This document shows, one piece after another, positions 1 to 10,025 of a stretch of DNA of 38,413 bases (positions within the stretch are counted from its first letter, which is position 1; every line of letters begins with the position of its first letter). A program made the position numbers and the translations under genes. Location: the NCBI GenBank assembly GCA_028873525.1, contig JAGWIM010000008.1, positions 1 through 38,413 on the forward strand, in the 5' to 3' direction. The notes beneath the pieces were generated by a model. That model made no database searches. It saw nothing but the letters and a program-made list of their open reading frames with translations, and was not told the origin of the DNA. The stretch comes from Pseudomonadota bacterium (GTDB taxonomy: Bacteria > Pseudomonadota > Alphaproteobacteria > Rickettsiales > SXRF01).

Positions 1-376
1 GGATATAGATGTAGGCGGCGACCGCGCGCATGGCAAAACAGGCAATGAGGCAGCCTTCGACCAGTTTGTGAGGATCGTGCCGCATCATGTCGCGATCCTT
101 GCAGGTTCCCGGTTCGCCCTCGTCGGCGTTGACGACGAGATACGATGGCCGACCGTCGGATTTTTTCGGCATGAATGACCATTTGACGCCGGTGGAAAAA
201 CCCGCGCCGCCGCGCCCGCGCAACCCCGAGGCTTTTACCTCATCGATGATGGCGTCCTGCCCCCTGGCCAGCAGTGCCCCGGTGTTCTCCCAGTCGCCAC
301 GCGCGCGGGCGCCCGGCAGCCGCCAGTCGTCGAAACCGTAGAGATTGGTGAAGATGCGGTCTTTATCGGAGAGCAT
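1..376 (-). CDS. nuoF: NADH-quinone oxidoreductase subunit F, N-terminal part (runs off window start)
   Basis: Minus-strand reading from ATG at 376: [29 protein letters not shown]...[21 protein letters not shown]...[30 protein letters not shown], typical NuoF; TAATG overlap with nuoE stop. Confidence 0.95.
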   Translation of the reverse strand, partial: MLSDKDRIFTNLYGFDDWRLPGARARGDWENTGALLARGQDAIIDEVKASGLRGRGGAGFSTGVKWSFMPKKSDGRPSYLVVNADEGEPGTCKDRDMMRHDPHKLVEGCLIACFAMRAVAAYIYI

Positions 377-981
377 TATTTCGTTTCCCCTTCAGGCTCA
401 CTGGATTTCCTGCCGCTCTGCGGCCCCGGCTTTATTGTGCCGCCGGCAGCCAGCGCTTCGAGCAGCCGTGCGGCGCTTTCCGGTGTCAAATCCTCATAGA
501 AATATTCGCCCGCCGCGTTAATGATCTGGCACATCGGCGCATTGACGCATGCCCCGAGGCATTCCACCTCGCGCAGCGTGAACTCGCCATCAGCGGTGGT
601 TTCGCCGCAGGCAACGCCCAGATGCTTTTCGCAAGCCGCCACGATGTCGCCGGAGCCGCGCAGCCAGCAAGGCGTCGTCGTGCAGACATTGACGACGTTC
701 CGCCCGACCGGATCAAGATTATACATATTGTAGAAAGTGGCGACCTCATAAACGCGTGACCTTGCCACGCCGAGCAGCCCGGCCACGCAATCGAGCGCGC
801 TTTTGGGCAGCCAGCCGCCGCTTTGCCTCTGCGCCAGCGCCAGAAGCGGCATGACGGCGCTCTGTTGTTTTCCTCCCGGGTAGCGCGCGACAATCATCTG
901 CGCCGCCTCAAGGTTCTCCGGCGCAAAGGCGAAATCGCCGACCAATTCACGCTCGCGCCGGTGTAACTTTCCTGTCATCAT
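376..981 (-). CDS. nuoE: NADH-quinone oxidoreductase subunit E (2Fe-2S)
   Basis: Conserved [11 protein letters not shown]...[16 protein letters not shown] cysteine motif; position in nuo cluster. Confidence 0.95.
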   Translation of the reverse strand: MMTGKLHRRERELVGDFAFAPENLEAAQMIVARYPGGKQQSAVMPLLALAQRQSGGWLPKSALDCVAGLLGVARSRVYEVATFYNMYNLDPVGRNVVNVCTTTPCWLRGSGDIVAACEKHLGVACGETTADGEFTLREVECLGACVNAPMCQIINAAGEYFYEDLTPESAARLLEALAAGGTIKPGPQSGRKSSEPEGETK

Positions 982-1542
982 CTATCTTCCTTTCGGCGGC
1001 ATCCAGATCTTATCGTACACACTGACCAGCCGCCCGGGATGCCGCCCTTCCGGCGGCATCAGCAACAGTTCGCCAGCGTTGAAAGCACCGAACTGGCTGG
1101 CGACGACAAAGCAAGCCAGCGTATCGGTGGCGACGCCGTTCTGGTAAAGAAAGGTGAACCCCGACTTATCGACGACGAATTGCCGCAGCACCGATTTCTG
1201 GTCATCGATGGCCTTGAGCACAACGCCTGGGCGTTCGTCATGGGGAGCAACATACTGACCGTAAGTATTGTTGCGGTTGAAAAGATAATACTGAAACGGA
1301 TGCATCTTATAGTCCACCAGTTCCCGCCCCTCTGGCGCTTCATACATCTGTTTCAGTTTCCACAGGCCGATAATCTTCCACTTCTTGCAGGAATCAGACG
1401 GCGGCAGCGCCGGAAACGCCAAAACCGCCGGTTGTTGCTGCGCCGGCGCCGGCTGCGCATACTGCGCGACGGCAGACATTGCCCAGCCGGCAACGCCCGC
1501 CAGAAAGGAAAGCACACACAAAACGACGCTTGTTTTTTTCAT
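982..1542 (-). CDS. Hypothetical exported protein between nuoD and nuoE
   Basis: ORF from internal Met: [30 protein letters not shown]..., signal-peptide-like N-terminus; ATGA overlap with nuoD stop. The longer 303-aa ORF-track call is out-of-frame read-through over nuoD. Confidence 0.75.
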   Translation of the reverse strand: MKKTSVVLCVLSFLAGVAGWAMSAVAQYAQPAPAQQQPAVLAFPALPPSDSCKKWKIIGLWKLKQMYEAPEGRELVDYKMHPFQYYLFNRNNTYGQYVAPHDERPGVVLKAIDDQKSVLRQFVVDKSGFTFLYQNGVATDTLACFVVASQFGAFNAGELLLMPPEGRHPGRLVSVYDKIWMPPKGR

Positions 1543-2735
1543 CGATCGATTTCTCCGAATACGATATCCATGCTGCCAATAATCGCCACGACGTCCGCCA
1601 GCATATGGCCTTTGCTCATAAAGTCCAGCGCCTGCAGATGAGGAAAGCCCGGCGCACGGATGCGGCAGCGGTACGGCTTGTTGGTGCCGTCGGCGACAAG
1701 GTACACGCCGAACTCGCCCTTGGGCGCTTCCACCGAAGTGTAAGTTTCGCCGGCGGGCACGTGATAACCTTCGCTGTATAATTTGAAATGATTGATCAGC
1801 GCCTCCATCGATTGTTTCATCAGCGCACGCTTCGGCGGCACGATGCGCGGATCGTCGGCGGTCACTGCACCTTTTGGCATGTCGTTGAGACATTGCACGA
1901 TGATTTTCAACGACTGGCGCATTTCCTCCATGCGGACAAGATAGCGATCATAGCAGTCGCCGTTCTTGCCGATGGGAATGTCGAAATCCAGCCGCTCATA
2001 AATTTCATATGGCTGGCTCTTGCGCAGGTCCCACGCCACGCCGGAGCCGCGCAACATCGGCCCGGTGAAGCCCCAGCCCATCGCCTGCTTGGCCGTCACC
2101 ACGCCGATATCGACCATGCGCTGCTTGAAAATGCGGTTGGGCGTGAGTAGCGCATCCATATCGTCGATATACGGGCGGAACTGCTGCACGAAATCATAAA
2201 TGTCGCCCTCCATGCCCTCCGGAATATCCTGATGCACGCCACCCGGGCGGATATAAGCGGAATGGAACCGCGCGCCCGAGGCGCGTTCATAAAATTCGAG
2301 GATTTTTTCGCGCTGCTCAAACATCCATAGCAGCGGTGTCATCGCCCCAACGTCAATAGCTTGCGCCGTTACATTAAGAATATGGTTTAAGATGCGCGTC
2401 AACTCGGAAAACAGTACGCGGATGTATTGCGCACGCAGCGGAATTTCGAGGCCCAGCAATTTTTCAACCGCCAGCGAATAGGCATGTTCCTGATTCATCG
2501 GCGAGACATAATCCAGCCGGTCGAAATACGGTAGCGCCTGAAGATAGGTCTTATGCTCAATGAGCTTTTCCGTGCCGCGATGCAAAAGCCCGATATGCGG
2601 GTCGGCGCGCTCGACCACCTCGCCGTCCATCTCCAGCACCAGGCGCAGCACGCCATGCGCCGCCGGGTGCTGCGGCCCGAAATTCAAGGTCAGGTTTTTA
2701 AGTTCGATAGCCCGTTGCGTCATTTTTTCCTTCAC
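1539..2735 (-). CDS. nuoD: NADH-quinone oxidoreductase subunit D
   Basis: [42 protein letters not shown]; ends FGEIDR. Confidence 0.97.
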   Translation of the reverse strand: MKEKMTQRAIELKNLTLNFGPQHPAAHGVLRLVLEMDGEVVERADPHIGLLHRGTEKLIEHKTYLQALPYFDRLDYVSPMNQEHAYSLAVEKLLGLEIPLRAQYIRVLFSELTRILNHILNVTAQAIDVGAMTPLLWMFEQREKILEFYERASGARFHSAYIRPGGVHQDIPEGMEGDIYDFVQQFRPYIDDMDALLTPNRIFKQRMVDIGVVTAKQAMGWGFTGPMLRGSGVAWDLRKSQPYEIYERLDFDIPIGKNGDCYDRYLVRMEEMRQSLKIIVQCLNDMPKGAVTADDPRIVPPKRALMKQSMEALINHFKLYSEGYHVPAGETYTSVEAPKGEFGVYLVADGTNKPYRCRIRAPGFPHLQALDFMSKGHMLADVVAIIGSMDIVFGEIDR

Positions 2736-2760
2736 CAGCCACCAGCACCAATCCCCGGCG

Positions 2761-3171
2761 CTACACTTCCTGCGTCGCCTCGTTTATTTCCTGAAGCTGG
2801 TGCAGGATGGCGCCATAGCCCTCGCACCAGCGGTCGCACCTGCCAACGTCGATATAGCCGAGATCGCGGCAGTAACGCAGCATGAAATCAACCTTGCGCG
2901 CCACGTCGATGGCCACCATCGTCAATATGTCAACCTCGACATAAAAGCTCGGGCTGGCTTTTTTCTGCTTCTCAAAACCCTCGACCAGGTGCGTGCAGAC
3001 GGCGCGTACGGCGCGGCGAACATCATCGCCCAGCTCGCGCTGCTCGACTTCGGGGAAATCCAGCGTTGCCTTATGAATCTCCTGCGCCAGCGTGTAGGCG
3101 CGCTGGTACAGATCGGTCCGCTCAATCGGCGTGCGAAGTGTCCGGTTTGAAAAATCAATCACATCGGCCAT
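2761..3171 (-). CDS. Four-helix-bundle protein (S23/IVS-encoded-protein-like)
   Basis: [49 protein letters not shown]...[32 protein letters not shown] resembles the four helix bundle protein family. Confidence 0.65.
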   Translation of the reverse strand: MADVIDFSNRTLRTPIERTDLYQRAYTLAQEIHKATLDFPEVEQRELGDDVRRAVRAVCTHLVEGFEKQKKASPSFYVEVDILTMVAIDVARKVDFMLRYCRDLGYIDVGRCDRWCEGYGAILHQLQEINEATQEV

Positions 3172-3180
3172 GCTTTCCTC

Positions 3181-3678
3181 CTACAGAAACCTGTGCATGA
3201 CATGCACATCCACCAGCCCCTTGCTAGCATGACGGAAGCCCTTGGGCAAGGTGCCGACGACGGAAAAACCCAGCGATTTCCACAAATTTATGGCCACCTC
3301 GTTGATGCTGACCACGAAATTGAATTGCATCGCCTTATAACCGAGTTTTTTGGCGGTTTTCAGCGCGTGTTCGCCCATCTTGCGGCCAATGCCCCTGCGG
3401 CGATGCTCCGGATGTACGATGAAGGAGGCGTTGGCGACATGCCCCCCCCGGCCCGTGCGGTTGGGACGGACGGTATAAAACCCGGCCATCTCGCCTTTTT
3501 TCGTCTCCGCTATATAACAATGCGTGCCCGGCGCGGTCATGAAATAAGCAAGGCTGCGCTCCGGCGTCATCTCCTCGCGCGTATAGGAATAGGTGGTGCC
3601 CTCGTCAAGAATATGGCAAAGCACGTCGTAAATGACTTCAAAATCTTCGAGCGTAGCTTTGCGGATTCTGGTTTTCAT
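3181..3678 (-). CDS. GNAT family N-acetyltransferase
   Basis: [70 protein letters not shown]/QxxGxG/A acetyl-CoA loop; 4-bp overlap with nuoC stop. Confidence 0.88.
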   Translation of the reverse strand: MKTRIRKATLEDFEVIYDVLCHILDEGTTYSYTREEMTPERSLAYFMTAPGTHCYIAETKKGEMAGFYTVRPNRTGRGGHVANASFIVHPEHRRRGIGRKMGEHALKTAKKLGYKAMQFNFVVSINEVAINLWKSLGFSVVGTLPKGFRHASKGLVDVHVMHRFL

Positions 3679-4253
3679 TTTTTCGTCACAGCCTTCTCAT
3701 CCCCCGGCAGCATATAGCCGGACGGCCCTTCCCACGGGCTTAGGAAATCGAAGCTGCGATAGGCCTGGGTAAGCTTCACCGGCTCATAGACGACGCGCTT
3801 CTGCTCTTCGTCGTAACGAAGCTCAACATAGCCGGTCAGCGGGAAATCCTTGCGCTGCGGGTGGCCGTCGAAGCCGTAATCGGTGAGGATGCGGCGCAGG
3901 TCGGGATTGCCGGAAAAAAGCACGCCGTACATATCCCACACCTCGCGCTCATACCAGCCCGCCGAGGAAAACAGCCCGCAGGCCGACGGCACCGGCGTCG
4001 CCTCATCGGTATGCACTTTCACGCGGATGCGCCGGTTGTGCTTGAGGCTGAGGAGTTGATACACCACCTCGAAGCGATGCTCGCGTTCAGGATAATCCAC
4101 GCCCGCAATATCCATCAACTGCGCGAACAGGCATTCTTCATTGTCGCGCAGAAACTCCAGCAGCGGCAGCAGGTGCGCGCGGTCGGTGTGCAATATCTCC
4201 GCGCCTTTCACCGTCTCCCGCGACGCCACTAATGTTTCCAATTGTTCTGCCAT
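3675..4253 (-). CDS. nuoC: NADH-quinone oxidoreductase subunit C
   Basis: [62 protein letters not shown]. Confidence 0.96.
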   Translation of the reverse strand: MAEQLETLVASRETVKGAEILHTDRAHLLPLLEFLRDNEECLFAQLMDIAGVDYPEREHRFEVVYQLLSLKHNRRIRVKVHTDEATPVPSACGLFSSAGWYEREVWDMYGVLFSGNPDLRRILTDYGFDGHPQRKDFPLTGYVELRYDEEQKRVVYEPVKLTQAYRSFDFLSPWEGPSGYMLPGDEKAVTKK

Positions 4254-4275
4254 CGTTTCATTTCCCTATTTCCCC

Positions 4276-4293
4276 TCTCCCGTGCACGGGAGA
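4276..4293. repeat. Family-A palindrome between nuoC and nuoB
   Basis: TCTCCCGTGCACGGGAGA perfect 18-bp palindrome. Confidence 0.8.
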
Positions 4294-4301
4294 AGGAAAA
4301 T

Positions 4302-4862
4302 TTATCGCATAATCGTCCCGGTACGGCGGATTTTTTTCTGTAGTTGCAGCACGCCGTACATCAGCGCCTCGGCGGTGGGCGGGCAGCCGGGAACATAGAC
4401 ATCCACCGGCACGATGCGGTCGCAGCCGCGCACCACTGAATAGGAATAATGGTAATAACCGCCGCCGTTGGCGCAGGAACCCATCGAAATCACGTATCTT
4501 GGCTCGGCCATCTGGTCGTAGACCCTGCGCAGCGCCGGCGCCATTTTGTTGCACAGCGTCCCGGCGACGATCATCACGTCCGACTGGCGCGGGCTGGGGC
4601 GGAAGACCAGCCCCATGCGGTCCATGTCGTAGCGGCTGGCCGCCGCCTGCATCATCTCCACCGCGCAGCAGGCAAGGCCGAACGTCATCGGCCAGAGCGA
4701 ACCGGAGCGCGCCCAGTTGGCCAGCTTGTCGAGCTGCGCGACGACGAAGCCCTTGTTGCTCATCTCGTCGAAGGCGGCGCTCAGCAGCGCGTCTTGATCC
4801 GATACCTGATACCCGATGCCTGATGCCTGACCTACTCCCACTCCAAGGCTCCCTTCTTCCAT
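4302..4862 (-). CDS. nuoB: NADH-quinone oxidoreductase subunit B; N-terminus encoded by a repeat
   Basis: [69 protein letters not shown]; exact start uncertain. Confidence 0.93.
   Translation of the reverse strand: MEEGSLGVGVGQASGIGYQVSDQDALLSAAFDEMSNKGFVVAQLDKLANWARSGSLWPMTFGLACCAVEMMQAAASRYDMDRMGLVFRPSPRQSDVMIVAGTLCNKMAPALRRVYDQMAEPRYVISMGSCANGGGYYHYSYSVVRGCDRIVPVDVYVPGCPPTAEALMYGVLQLQKKIRRTGTIMR
4798..4835. repeat. Family-B-like degenerate tandem at the nuoA/nuoB junction
   Basis: Minus: GTCAGGCATCAGGCATCGGGTATCAGGTATCGGATCAAG, directly after the nuoA stop and in frame in nuoB. Confidence 0.65.
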
Positions 4863-5197
4863 TCATAAATGAAGCCGACGGCCAGCACGAACAGGAAGCC
4901 CATCATCGACCAGAAACCGGCGGCGCCGATGGTTTTTAAGCATACCGCCCACGGGAATAAGAACGCCACTTCGAGGTCGAAGATGATGAACAGGATGGCG
5001 ACGAGGTAAAACCGCACGTCGAACTTGCCGCGCGCGTCGCCGAAGGCGTCGAAACCGCACTCGTAGGCGGAATTTTTCTCCCTGTCGGGCTTCTGGCGCG
5101 CGATGAGCATCGGCAGAAACACCAGCAGCGCCGACAAAAACCCGGCGATGCCGAGAAACACGAGGATGGGAAAGTATGCTGAAACGGCCTGGCTCAT
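4832..5197 (-). CDS. nuoA: NADH-quinone oxidoreductase subunit A
   Basis: [42 protein letters not shown]. Confidence 0.96.
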   Translation of the reverse strand: MSQAVSAYFPILVFLGIAGFLSALLVFLPMLIARQKPDREKNSAYECGFDAFGDARGKFDVRFYLVAILFIIFDLEVAFLFPWAVCLKTIGAAGFWSMMGFLFVLAVGFIYEWKKGALEWE

Positions 5198-5273
5198 GCG
5201 CCAAGCTTATAGCCGATTTCAGAGGGAGGTACAAAGGAAAATCGAATCAGGCATAAAAATCAGCAGGAAAATT

Positions 5274-7256
5274 TTAGGCCGGTATAATTGGAGATGCCGC
5301 TGCCTCTGCCTGACGTTTTTGGATCGCGCCAGTAGTCGCTGCCGTAGGGGTTGCGGGTGCATTGGCCGCGTACATGCCGGGAGGCGCGTTTTGCAGGTCA
5401 ACGCCGGCTACGACGCCACCAACAGCGCGGTGGAAAGCAGCGGCGACGTTCCTGAGGTCTGAACTATGTGGATCAATCGTACTTGCGTGGCGCTGACGAA
5501 CGGGCTTAGCGGGCAAGCCGTGACCCCTTTTTTGTTTTTCCCCCCTACTTTCTTCTTGCCATGCCATTGCCCTTGCCCTTGAATCATCCTGTTTCTGTGC
5601 ACCTCTATCAAGCCTACCCGCCACGAGGGCGGCATTCGCCTCGATTCTGCCATCCACCTCACCCGCCGATACAACGCCGCGCACTGTATTGGCCATCAGG
5701 CGTAATTGTTCGGGTGATTTAGTGTTGACCAGGCCGCCACCCCCGATGGCGCTGACCGCCACATCCTTGCCCCCGGTATTAAACAGGGCAAGTTGATTAT
5801 TATCGCTGCCGACGCCGGTATCCGCATTAATGCCAAAGTAAAGCGTCCTATTAGAGTTGCCAACGCCTTGCATATCTATGCCGTTCTTGGTGGCCGCCTT
5901 CACAGTCTGCTCATTAGCGAGAGTCACTTTTCCGCCACCCACCATCGTGGCTATCATCCCCGTATTGCTGACGTCCACTTTTAATACGTTAATCGGGTTC
6001 ACGGCATCGCCATTCGCCAGCGTTGCTGTGCTTACTAGCTTAGCCAGACTCACCGGCGCGAGGTCGGGAGTGTTTTGATTCAGGAAGGACGCGGCAAATT
6101 GATCGGGTTTTCCATTATAGTTGATCGCCGACAGCAGCAATTGCTCCTGTATTGCGTTTTTCCGGTCAACGCTCAGATTGCTCACCTGTATCCGATGATG
6201 GACCAGTTGTACCTGATCGCCTAACGCGCCGTTCTCGCCCCTGCCCTCTAATTTTTCTATCAGGCTGTCTCGCTCCGTGTTCAGATTGGCAACAGCCCCT
6301 TCATAATTAAGCGGGTCTCTTGTCTTGGCTTCCTGTATGCGCTTGGCGTAAATGCCTTTAATATCATTTTCAATAGTGCCAACGAAACCTGCTAAATCCT
6401 GTTGGCGAAGGCTTTCGCGGGCTTCTTGTCCCCGCGCCACATTACGCTGATATTCCCCGGCGTCTGCCACCATCTCCTGCGTTGATTGCGTCGGCGTGTG
6501 CGCTAACTGCTTATACAGTGCAACTTTAACCGCCACACCCTCTGCCTCTGTAACCAATGCCGGGTCTCCCTCAGTATTCGCCAGATCTCCCTGGGCATTG
6601 CTCAGTTTTGAAAAAATCACCGCCTTGCGCTGCTGATCCATGATGGCGAAAACTTCTCCGCGCTGTCTGGCCGACAGATTGCCTTTTTCCTCTCGGAGCA
6701 TTGCCAATCGCTCCTGAGCGGCTGCCTGAGCTTTGGCCAACTCCTCCGGGTCTTTGACATTTACTCCGAACTTTCCTAAAAAATTAAAGGATTGTTTCCG
6801 TTTAGGAAATGCGGCGATTTCTTGTTCCGTTTCAGCGATTGCCAGAAGGTTATTTTCCCGTTCCAGCATATGCCTTTCATGGATTCCTTTCAATCCTTTC
6901 CCTGCCGTCCGAGCAGCACTGGCAGCAGCTTCAGCGCTGGCCAGCGCATCACTGTAGCGACTATCCCCCTGTGCCAAATTCTTCAAATCTTCTGTATTTC
7001 CTAAGCTGTTGTCTAAATTGCGCTGGATCTTTTCTGCCTCATGCCACAGTCCCGTTGTGGTTAAATTGGCAAAACTTCCTGCCCGTTTTGCGCCATCGAG
7101 ATCGCCCGCAAGCGGATCTTTTTCTGAATCCGCCAGCCAGATATAGCGTCCATCCTGACGGAATTTTGCCTGATCTCTCAAGCCGACAAGAATGTCGCTA
7201 ACGACCCCTGCCTGATTTGTATCCAATCCATTATTATCGTTACTGGTCACGGCCAT
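5274..7256 (-). CDS. Hypothetical protein, 660 aa, coiled-coil-rich, no recognised family
   Basis: Long ORF with AT-rich upstream region; Glu/Lys/Gln-rich helical segments (LERENNLLAIAETEQEIAAFPKRKQS...EELAKAQAAAQERLAMLREEKGNLSARQR), no signal peptide visible, Pro/Ala-rich C-terminus. Confidence 0.75.
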   Translation of the reverse strand: MAVTSNDNNGLDTNQAGVVSDILVGLRDQAKFRQDGRYIWLADSEKDPLAGDLDGAKRAGSFANLTTTGLWHEAEKIQRNLDNSLGNTEDLKNLAQGDSRYSDALASAEAAASAARTAGKGLKGIHERHMLERENNLLAIAETEQEIAAFPKRKQSFNFLGKFGVNVKDPEELAKAQAAAQERLAMLREEKGNLSARQRGEVFAIMDQQRKAVIFSKLSNAQGDLANTEGDPALVTEAEGVAVKVALYKQLAHTPTQSTQEMVADAGEYQRNVARGQEARESLRQQDLAGFVGTIENDIKGIYAKRIQEAKTRDPLNYEGAVANLNTERDSLIEKLEGRGENGALGDQVQLVHHRIQVSNLSVDRKNAIQEQLLLSAINYNGKPDQFAASFLNQNTPDLAPVSLAKLVSTATLANGDAVNPINVLKVDVSNTGMIATMVGGGKVTLANEQTVKAATKNGIDMQGVGNSNRTLYFGINADTGVGSDNNQLALFNTGGKDVAVSAIGGGGLVNTKSPEQLRLMANTVRGVVSAGEVDGRIEANAALVAGRLDRGAQKQDDSRARAMAWQEESRGEKQKRGHGLPAKPVRQRHASTIDPHSSDLRNVAAAFHRAVGGVVAGVDLQNAPPGMYAANAPATPTAATTGAIQKRQAEAAASPIIPA

Positions 7257-7344
7257 AAGCCCATCCTTTAGATGCAGGTTATCCTTTAATACTTAGGATA
7301 ATCATACCATTCCTGCGGGCAAATAGTGTGAAGCTTTTATGACA
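7257..7344 (-). promoter_or_regulatory. 5' leader of the 660-aa orphan gene, alignable to 13553..13639
   Basis: Shared blocks TGTCAT(C)AAAA, ACAC, GGAAT(AT)GGTATG[A/G]TTAT, AGGAT, GGGCTTA before ATG. Confidence 0.5.
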
Positions 7345-7515
7345 TTTTTCAGCGCGTGGCAGGGGGCTTTATGGCTTATCTATTGTAATATATATATTAT
7401 ATATGTAGGGGGACGGGAGGCCTGATTTTCCGGTGGGCGCCGGTCATCCTGCGCTAAAGCTTCGGAGGACACAAGATTTTCTAAACTTCGCTGCGCGAAG
7501 TAAGAAAATCTAGTG

Positions 7516-7549
7516 AGTGACGGGACTCGAACCCGCGACCTTCGGCGTG
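7516..7549 (-). repeat. 34-bp exact copy of the 3' half of tRNA-Asp (partial tRNA duplication, possible att remnant)
   Basis: agtgacgggactcgaacccgcgaccttcggcgtg is identical to 7618..7651. Confidence 0.9.
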
Positions 7550-7610
7550 CCCGCGCGCGTTGCGCGCTGTTTTTTATAATAATGTCACGCCGAAGACGTG
7601 ACGGAGGAAA

Positions 7611-7687
7611 TGGCGGGAGTGACGGGACTCGAACCCGCGACCTTCGGCGTGACAGGCCGACGCTCTAACCAACTGAGCTACACCCCC
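7611..7687 (-). tRNA. tRNA-Asp(GTC), CCA encoded
   Basis: GGGGGTGTAGCTCAGTTGGTTAGAGCGTCGGCCTGTCACGCCGAAGGTCGCGGGTTCGAGTCCCGTCACTCCCGCCA; acceptor GGGGGTG/CACTCCC, anticodon GTC. Confidence 0.95.
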
Positions 7688-7820
7688 GCAGAGAGGCAGT
7701 ATATTTGCATCAGTCCCCCTACACTACCTCGCCAAAGCTCGGCAGTTTCGGCGGACACTCCTTCGCCTAAAATCGCCTCCGCGCGGCTTACGAAGGCGTA
7801 AGCCACCCGAAGGCGAAGGG

Positions 7821-7895
7821 TGGTGGGCGATGACAGGCTCGAACTGCCGACCCTCTCGGTGTAAACGAGATGCTCTACCACTGAGCTAATCGCCC
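7821..7895 (-). tRNA. tRNA-Val(TAC), CCA encoded
   Basis: GGGCGATTAGCTCAGTGGTAGAGCATCTCGTTTACACCGAGAGGGTCGGCAGTTCGAGCCTGTCATCGCCCACCA. Confidence 0.95.
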
Positions 7896-7952
7896 GTCAT
7901 TTCCCAAACCGGAGAGGCGTTTTAACCTGTTTTTGCAGGGAACGCAACGCAT

Positions 7953-7985
7953 AAAAAAAGCGCCAGGATCACTCCGGGCGCTTTT
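7953..7985 (-). terminator. Rho-independent terminator downstream of hupB
   Basis: Minus strand AAGCGCC-N13-GGCGCTT followed by a T run. Confidence 0.75.
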
Positions 7986-7995
7986 CATATCGTTG

Positions 7996-8066
7996 TCATC
8001 CTCGGCCTTGAGCCGAGGATCCATCTATATAAAGATGGATGGTCGGGTCAAGCCCGACCATGCCAG
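7996..8066. repeat. REP-like palindromes
   Basis: GTCATCCTCGGccttgaGCCGAGGAT plus GGTCGGGtcaagCCCGACC. Confidence 0.75.
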
Positions 8067-8073
8067 AAAGTAA

Positions 8074-8370
8074 TTAAGCGGCTTTGCGCTTGCTGTTCTT
8101 GTTGACCACTTCGGTCAGGGCCTTGCCGGCCTTGAACTTGGCCTTGTTAGCAGCGGCAATCTTGATCACGGCGCCGGTGCGCGGGTTGCGGCCTTCGGTC
8201 GCCTTGCGGTGCACGACGGTGAAGGTGCCGAAACCAACGAGGCGGATCTCATCGCCTTTCGACAGCGCCTTGGCGATAATCGAGGTGAAGGCATCAATCG
8301 CTTCGGCGGCCTGAACCTTGGAGGTGCCGGTTTTGTCTGCCACTTCGGCAATCAGTTCATTCTTGTTCAT
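8074..8370 (-). CDS. hupB: DNA-binding protein HU
   Basis: MNKNELIAEVADKTGTSKVQAAEAIDAF...RLVGFGTFTVVHRKATEGRNPRTG. Confidence 0.96.
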   Translation of the reverse strand: MNKNELIAEVADKTGTSKVQAAEAIDAFTSIIAKALSKGDEIRLVGFGTFTVVHRKATEGRNPRTGAVIKIAAANKAKFKAGKALTEVVNKNSKRKAA

Positions 8371-8571
8371 TGTGGTACTCCCTTGTTGCTTTGGTTTAAT
8401 TAAAAATAAAAGAATGAGAACGTGTGCAGGCGGCTAAAACCCTTGCCTTTACGGCCTCAGCCACCAGCGACGCCTCGGACTCAAGCACGGAAAAAAGGAC
8501 TTGTAAACAGCAATTCGCGGTTTCCCGTAAAATATTTTGCTTGGAAGGCCGCGCTCAGCCTTGTTCTAATC

Positions 8572-8653
8572 CTGCGGGATGCGGGGCGTCAGCGCAGGAT
8601 ATCTTGCTATTTGAAGGGGATCCTGTGCCCGCGCTAAGGCGCGCCGCAGGATT
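8572..8653. repeat. Two adjacent family-D palindromes (ATCCTGCG...CGCAGGAT)
   Basis: AATCCTGCGggatgcggggcgtcaGCGCAGGAT and GGATCCTGTGcccgcgctaaggcgcgcCGCAGGATTT between clpX and hupB. Confidence 0.6.
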
Positions 8654-8657
8654 TAAC

Positions 8658-9932
8658 TCAGTGCGGCTTCTTGCTCTCGCGCCTGGCGTCGGCATGGATA
8701 ATGACCGGCGGCGCGCCGCCATCGACGACTTCGGCGTTGATGATAATTTCTTCCACGTTGCTCATGCTCGGCAGATCATACATCAGATCGAGCAGTATGC
8801 CTTCCAGGATGGCGCGCAGACCGCGCGCGCCGGTCTTGCGCCTGATGGCTTTCTTGGCTACCGCCTTCAGCGCGTCGTCCGAGAAGCGCAGGCGCGCGCC
8901 TTCCATCTCGAACAGCTTGCTGTATTGCTTGATCAGCGCGTTCTTCGGTTCGGTGAGAATGGAAACCAGCGCCGGTTCGTCGAGATCGGTCAGCGTCGCG
9001 ATGACCGGCAGGCGGCCAACAAATTCCGGAATCAGGCCGAATTTAAGCAGGTCTTCCGGTTCAACCTGCGAAAACAATTCGCCGATGCGCTGGTTTTCCT
9101 TGCTGCGCACGTCGGCGCCGAAGCCGATGGCGGTGCCACGCCCGCGCGTGGCGATGATTTTTTCCAGGCCGGAAAAAGCTCCGCCGACGATAAATAATAT
9201 ATTGGCGGTATCGACCTGCAGAAATTCCTGCTGCGGATGCTTGCGTCCACCCTGCGGCGGCACCGAAGCCACCGTGCCTTCCATGATTTTCAGCAGTGCC
9301 TGCTGCACGCCCTCGCCCGACACGTCGCGGGTGATGGAAGGATTATCTGACTTGCGCGAAATTTTATCCACCTCGTCTATATAGACGATGCCGCGCTGCG
9401 CCCGCTCGACATTGTAATCGGCAGCCTGGAGCAGGCGCAGGATAATGTTCTCGACATCCTCGCCGACATAGCCGGCTTCGGTCAGCGTCGTCGCATCGGC
9501 CATGGTAAAGGGCACGTCGAGGATGCGCGCCAGCGTCTGCGCCAGCAGCGTCTTGCCGGAGCCGGTCGGCCCAATCAGCATGATGTTCGACTTGGCCAGC
9601 TCGACATCGGAATTTTTTTCCAGCAGCGAGATGCGCTTGTAGTGGTTATGCACGGCGACCGAGAGAATCTTCTTCGCCTGGTCCTGGCCGATGACATAAT
9701 CATCAAGCACCTTGCGGATGTCGGCGGGCTTGGCGATGTCGTCGCCTTCCTTGGCCAGCACGCCCTTGTCGGCGGCGCGGATGATGTCCATGCACAGCAC
9801 GACGCACTCGTCGCAGATGAACACGGTCGGGCCGGCGATGAGCTTCCGCACCTCGTGCTCGCTCTTGCCGCAGAACGAGCAATAGCGCGTGTTCTTGGAT
9901 GATTCTTTACTGCCGCCGCCTGCTTTGCTCAC
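8658..9932 (-). CDS. clpX: ATP-dependent Clp protease ATP-binding subunit ClpX
   Basis: [18 protein letters not shown]...[19 protein letters not shown] class motifs; [20 protein letters not shown]. Confidence 0.98.
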   Translation of the reverse strand: MSKAGGGSKESSKNTRYCSFCGKSEHEVRKLIAGPTVFICDECVVLCMDIIRAADKGVLAKEGDDIAKPADIRKVLDDYVIGQDQAKKILSVAVHNHYKRISLLEKNSDVELAKSNIMLIGPTGSGKTLLAQTLARILDVPFTMADATTLTEAGYVGEDVENIILRLLQAADYNVERAQRGIVYIDEVDKISRKSDNPSITRDVSGEGVQQALLKIMEGTVASVPPQGGRKHPQQEFLQVDTANILFIVGGAFSGLEKIIATRGRGTAIGFGADVRSKENQRIGELFSQVEPEDLLKFGLIPEFVGRLPVIATLTDLDEPALVSILTEPKNALIKQYSKLFEMEGARLRFSDDALKAVAKKAIRRKTGARGLRAILEGILLDLMYDLPSMSNVEEIIINAEVVDGGAPPVIIHADARRESKKPH

Positions 9933-9950
9933 TTGCTTGCTCCTGTATCA

Positions 9951-10025
9951 ACGAGTCGCGTGGATCGGGTCGAGAGCCGCGCAGTGCTTTCTTCACGCGA
10001 CTCGCGACTCACGACTCGAATCACG
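9951..10025. repeat. Family-B heptamer inverted repeat between clpX and clpP
   Basis: GAGTCGCGTG...CACGCGACTC perfect 10-bp arms followed by GCGACTCACGACTCGAATC units; overlaps the clpP stop. Confidence 0.75.

Noticed and set aside
1539-1893. N-terminal part of the 303-aa ORF 982..1893
   Set aside because: Out-of-frame overlap with nuoD; the plausible start is the signal-peptide Met at 1542
4258-4866. 202-aa ORF overlapping nuoB
   Set aside because: Alternative frame of nuoB; Arg-rich with no motif, C-terminus runs through the family-A palindrome
7386-7408. AT-rich tract taatatatatattatatatgta as an origin or phage attachment site
   Set aside because: Simple AT repeat between tRNA-Asp scar and an AT-richer orphan gene; no DnaA boxes or other support
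8424-9197. 257-aa plus-strand ORF
   Set aside because: Mostly antisense to clpX with a start in palindromic repeats; composition typical of shadow ORFs
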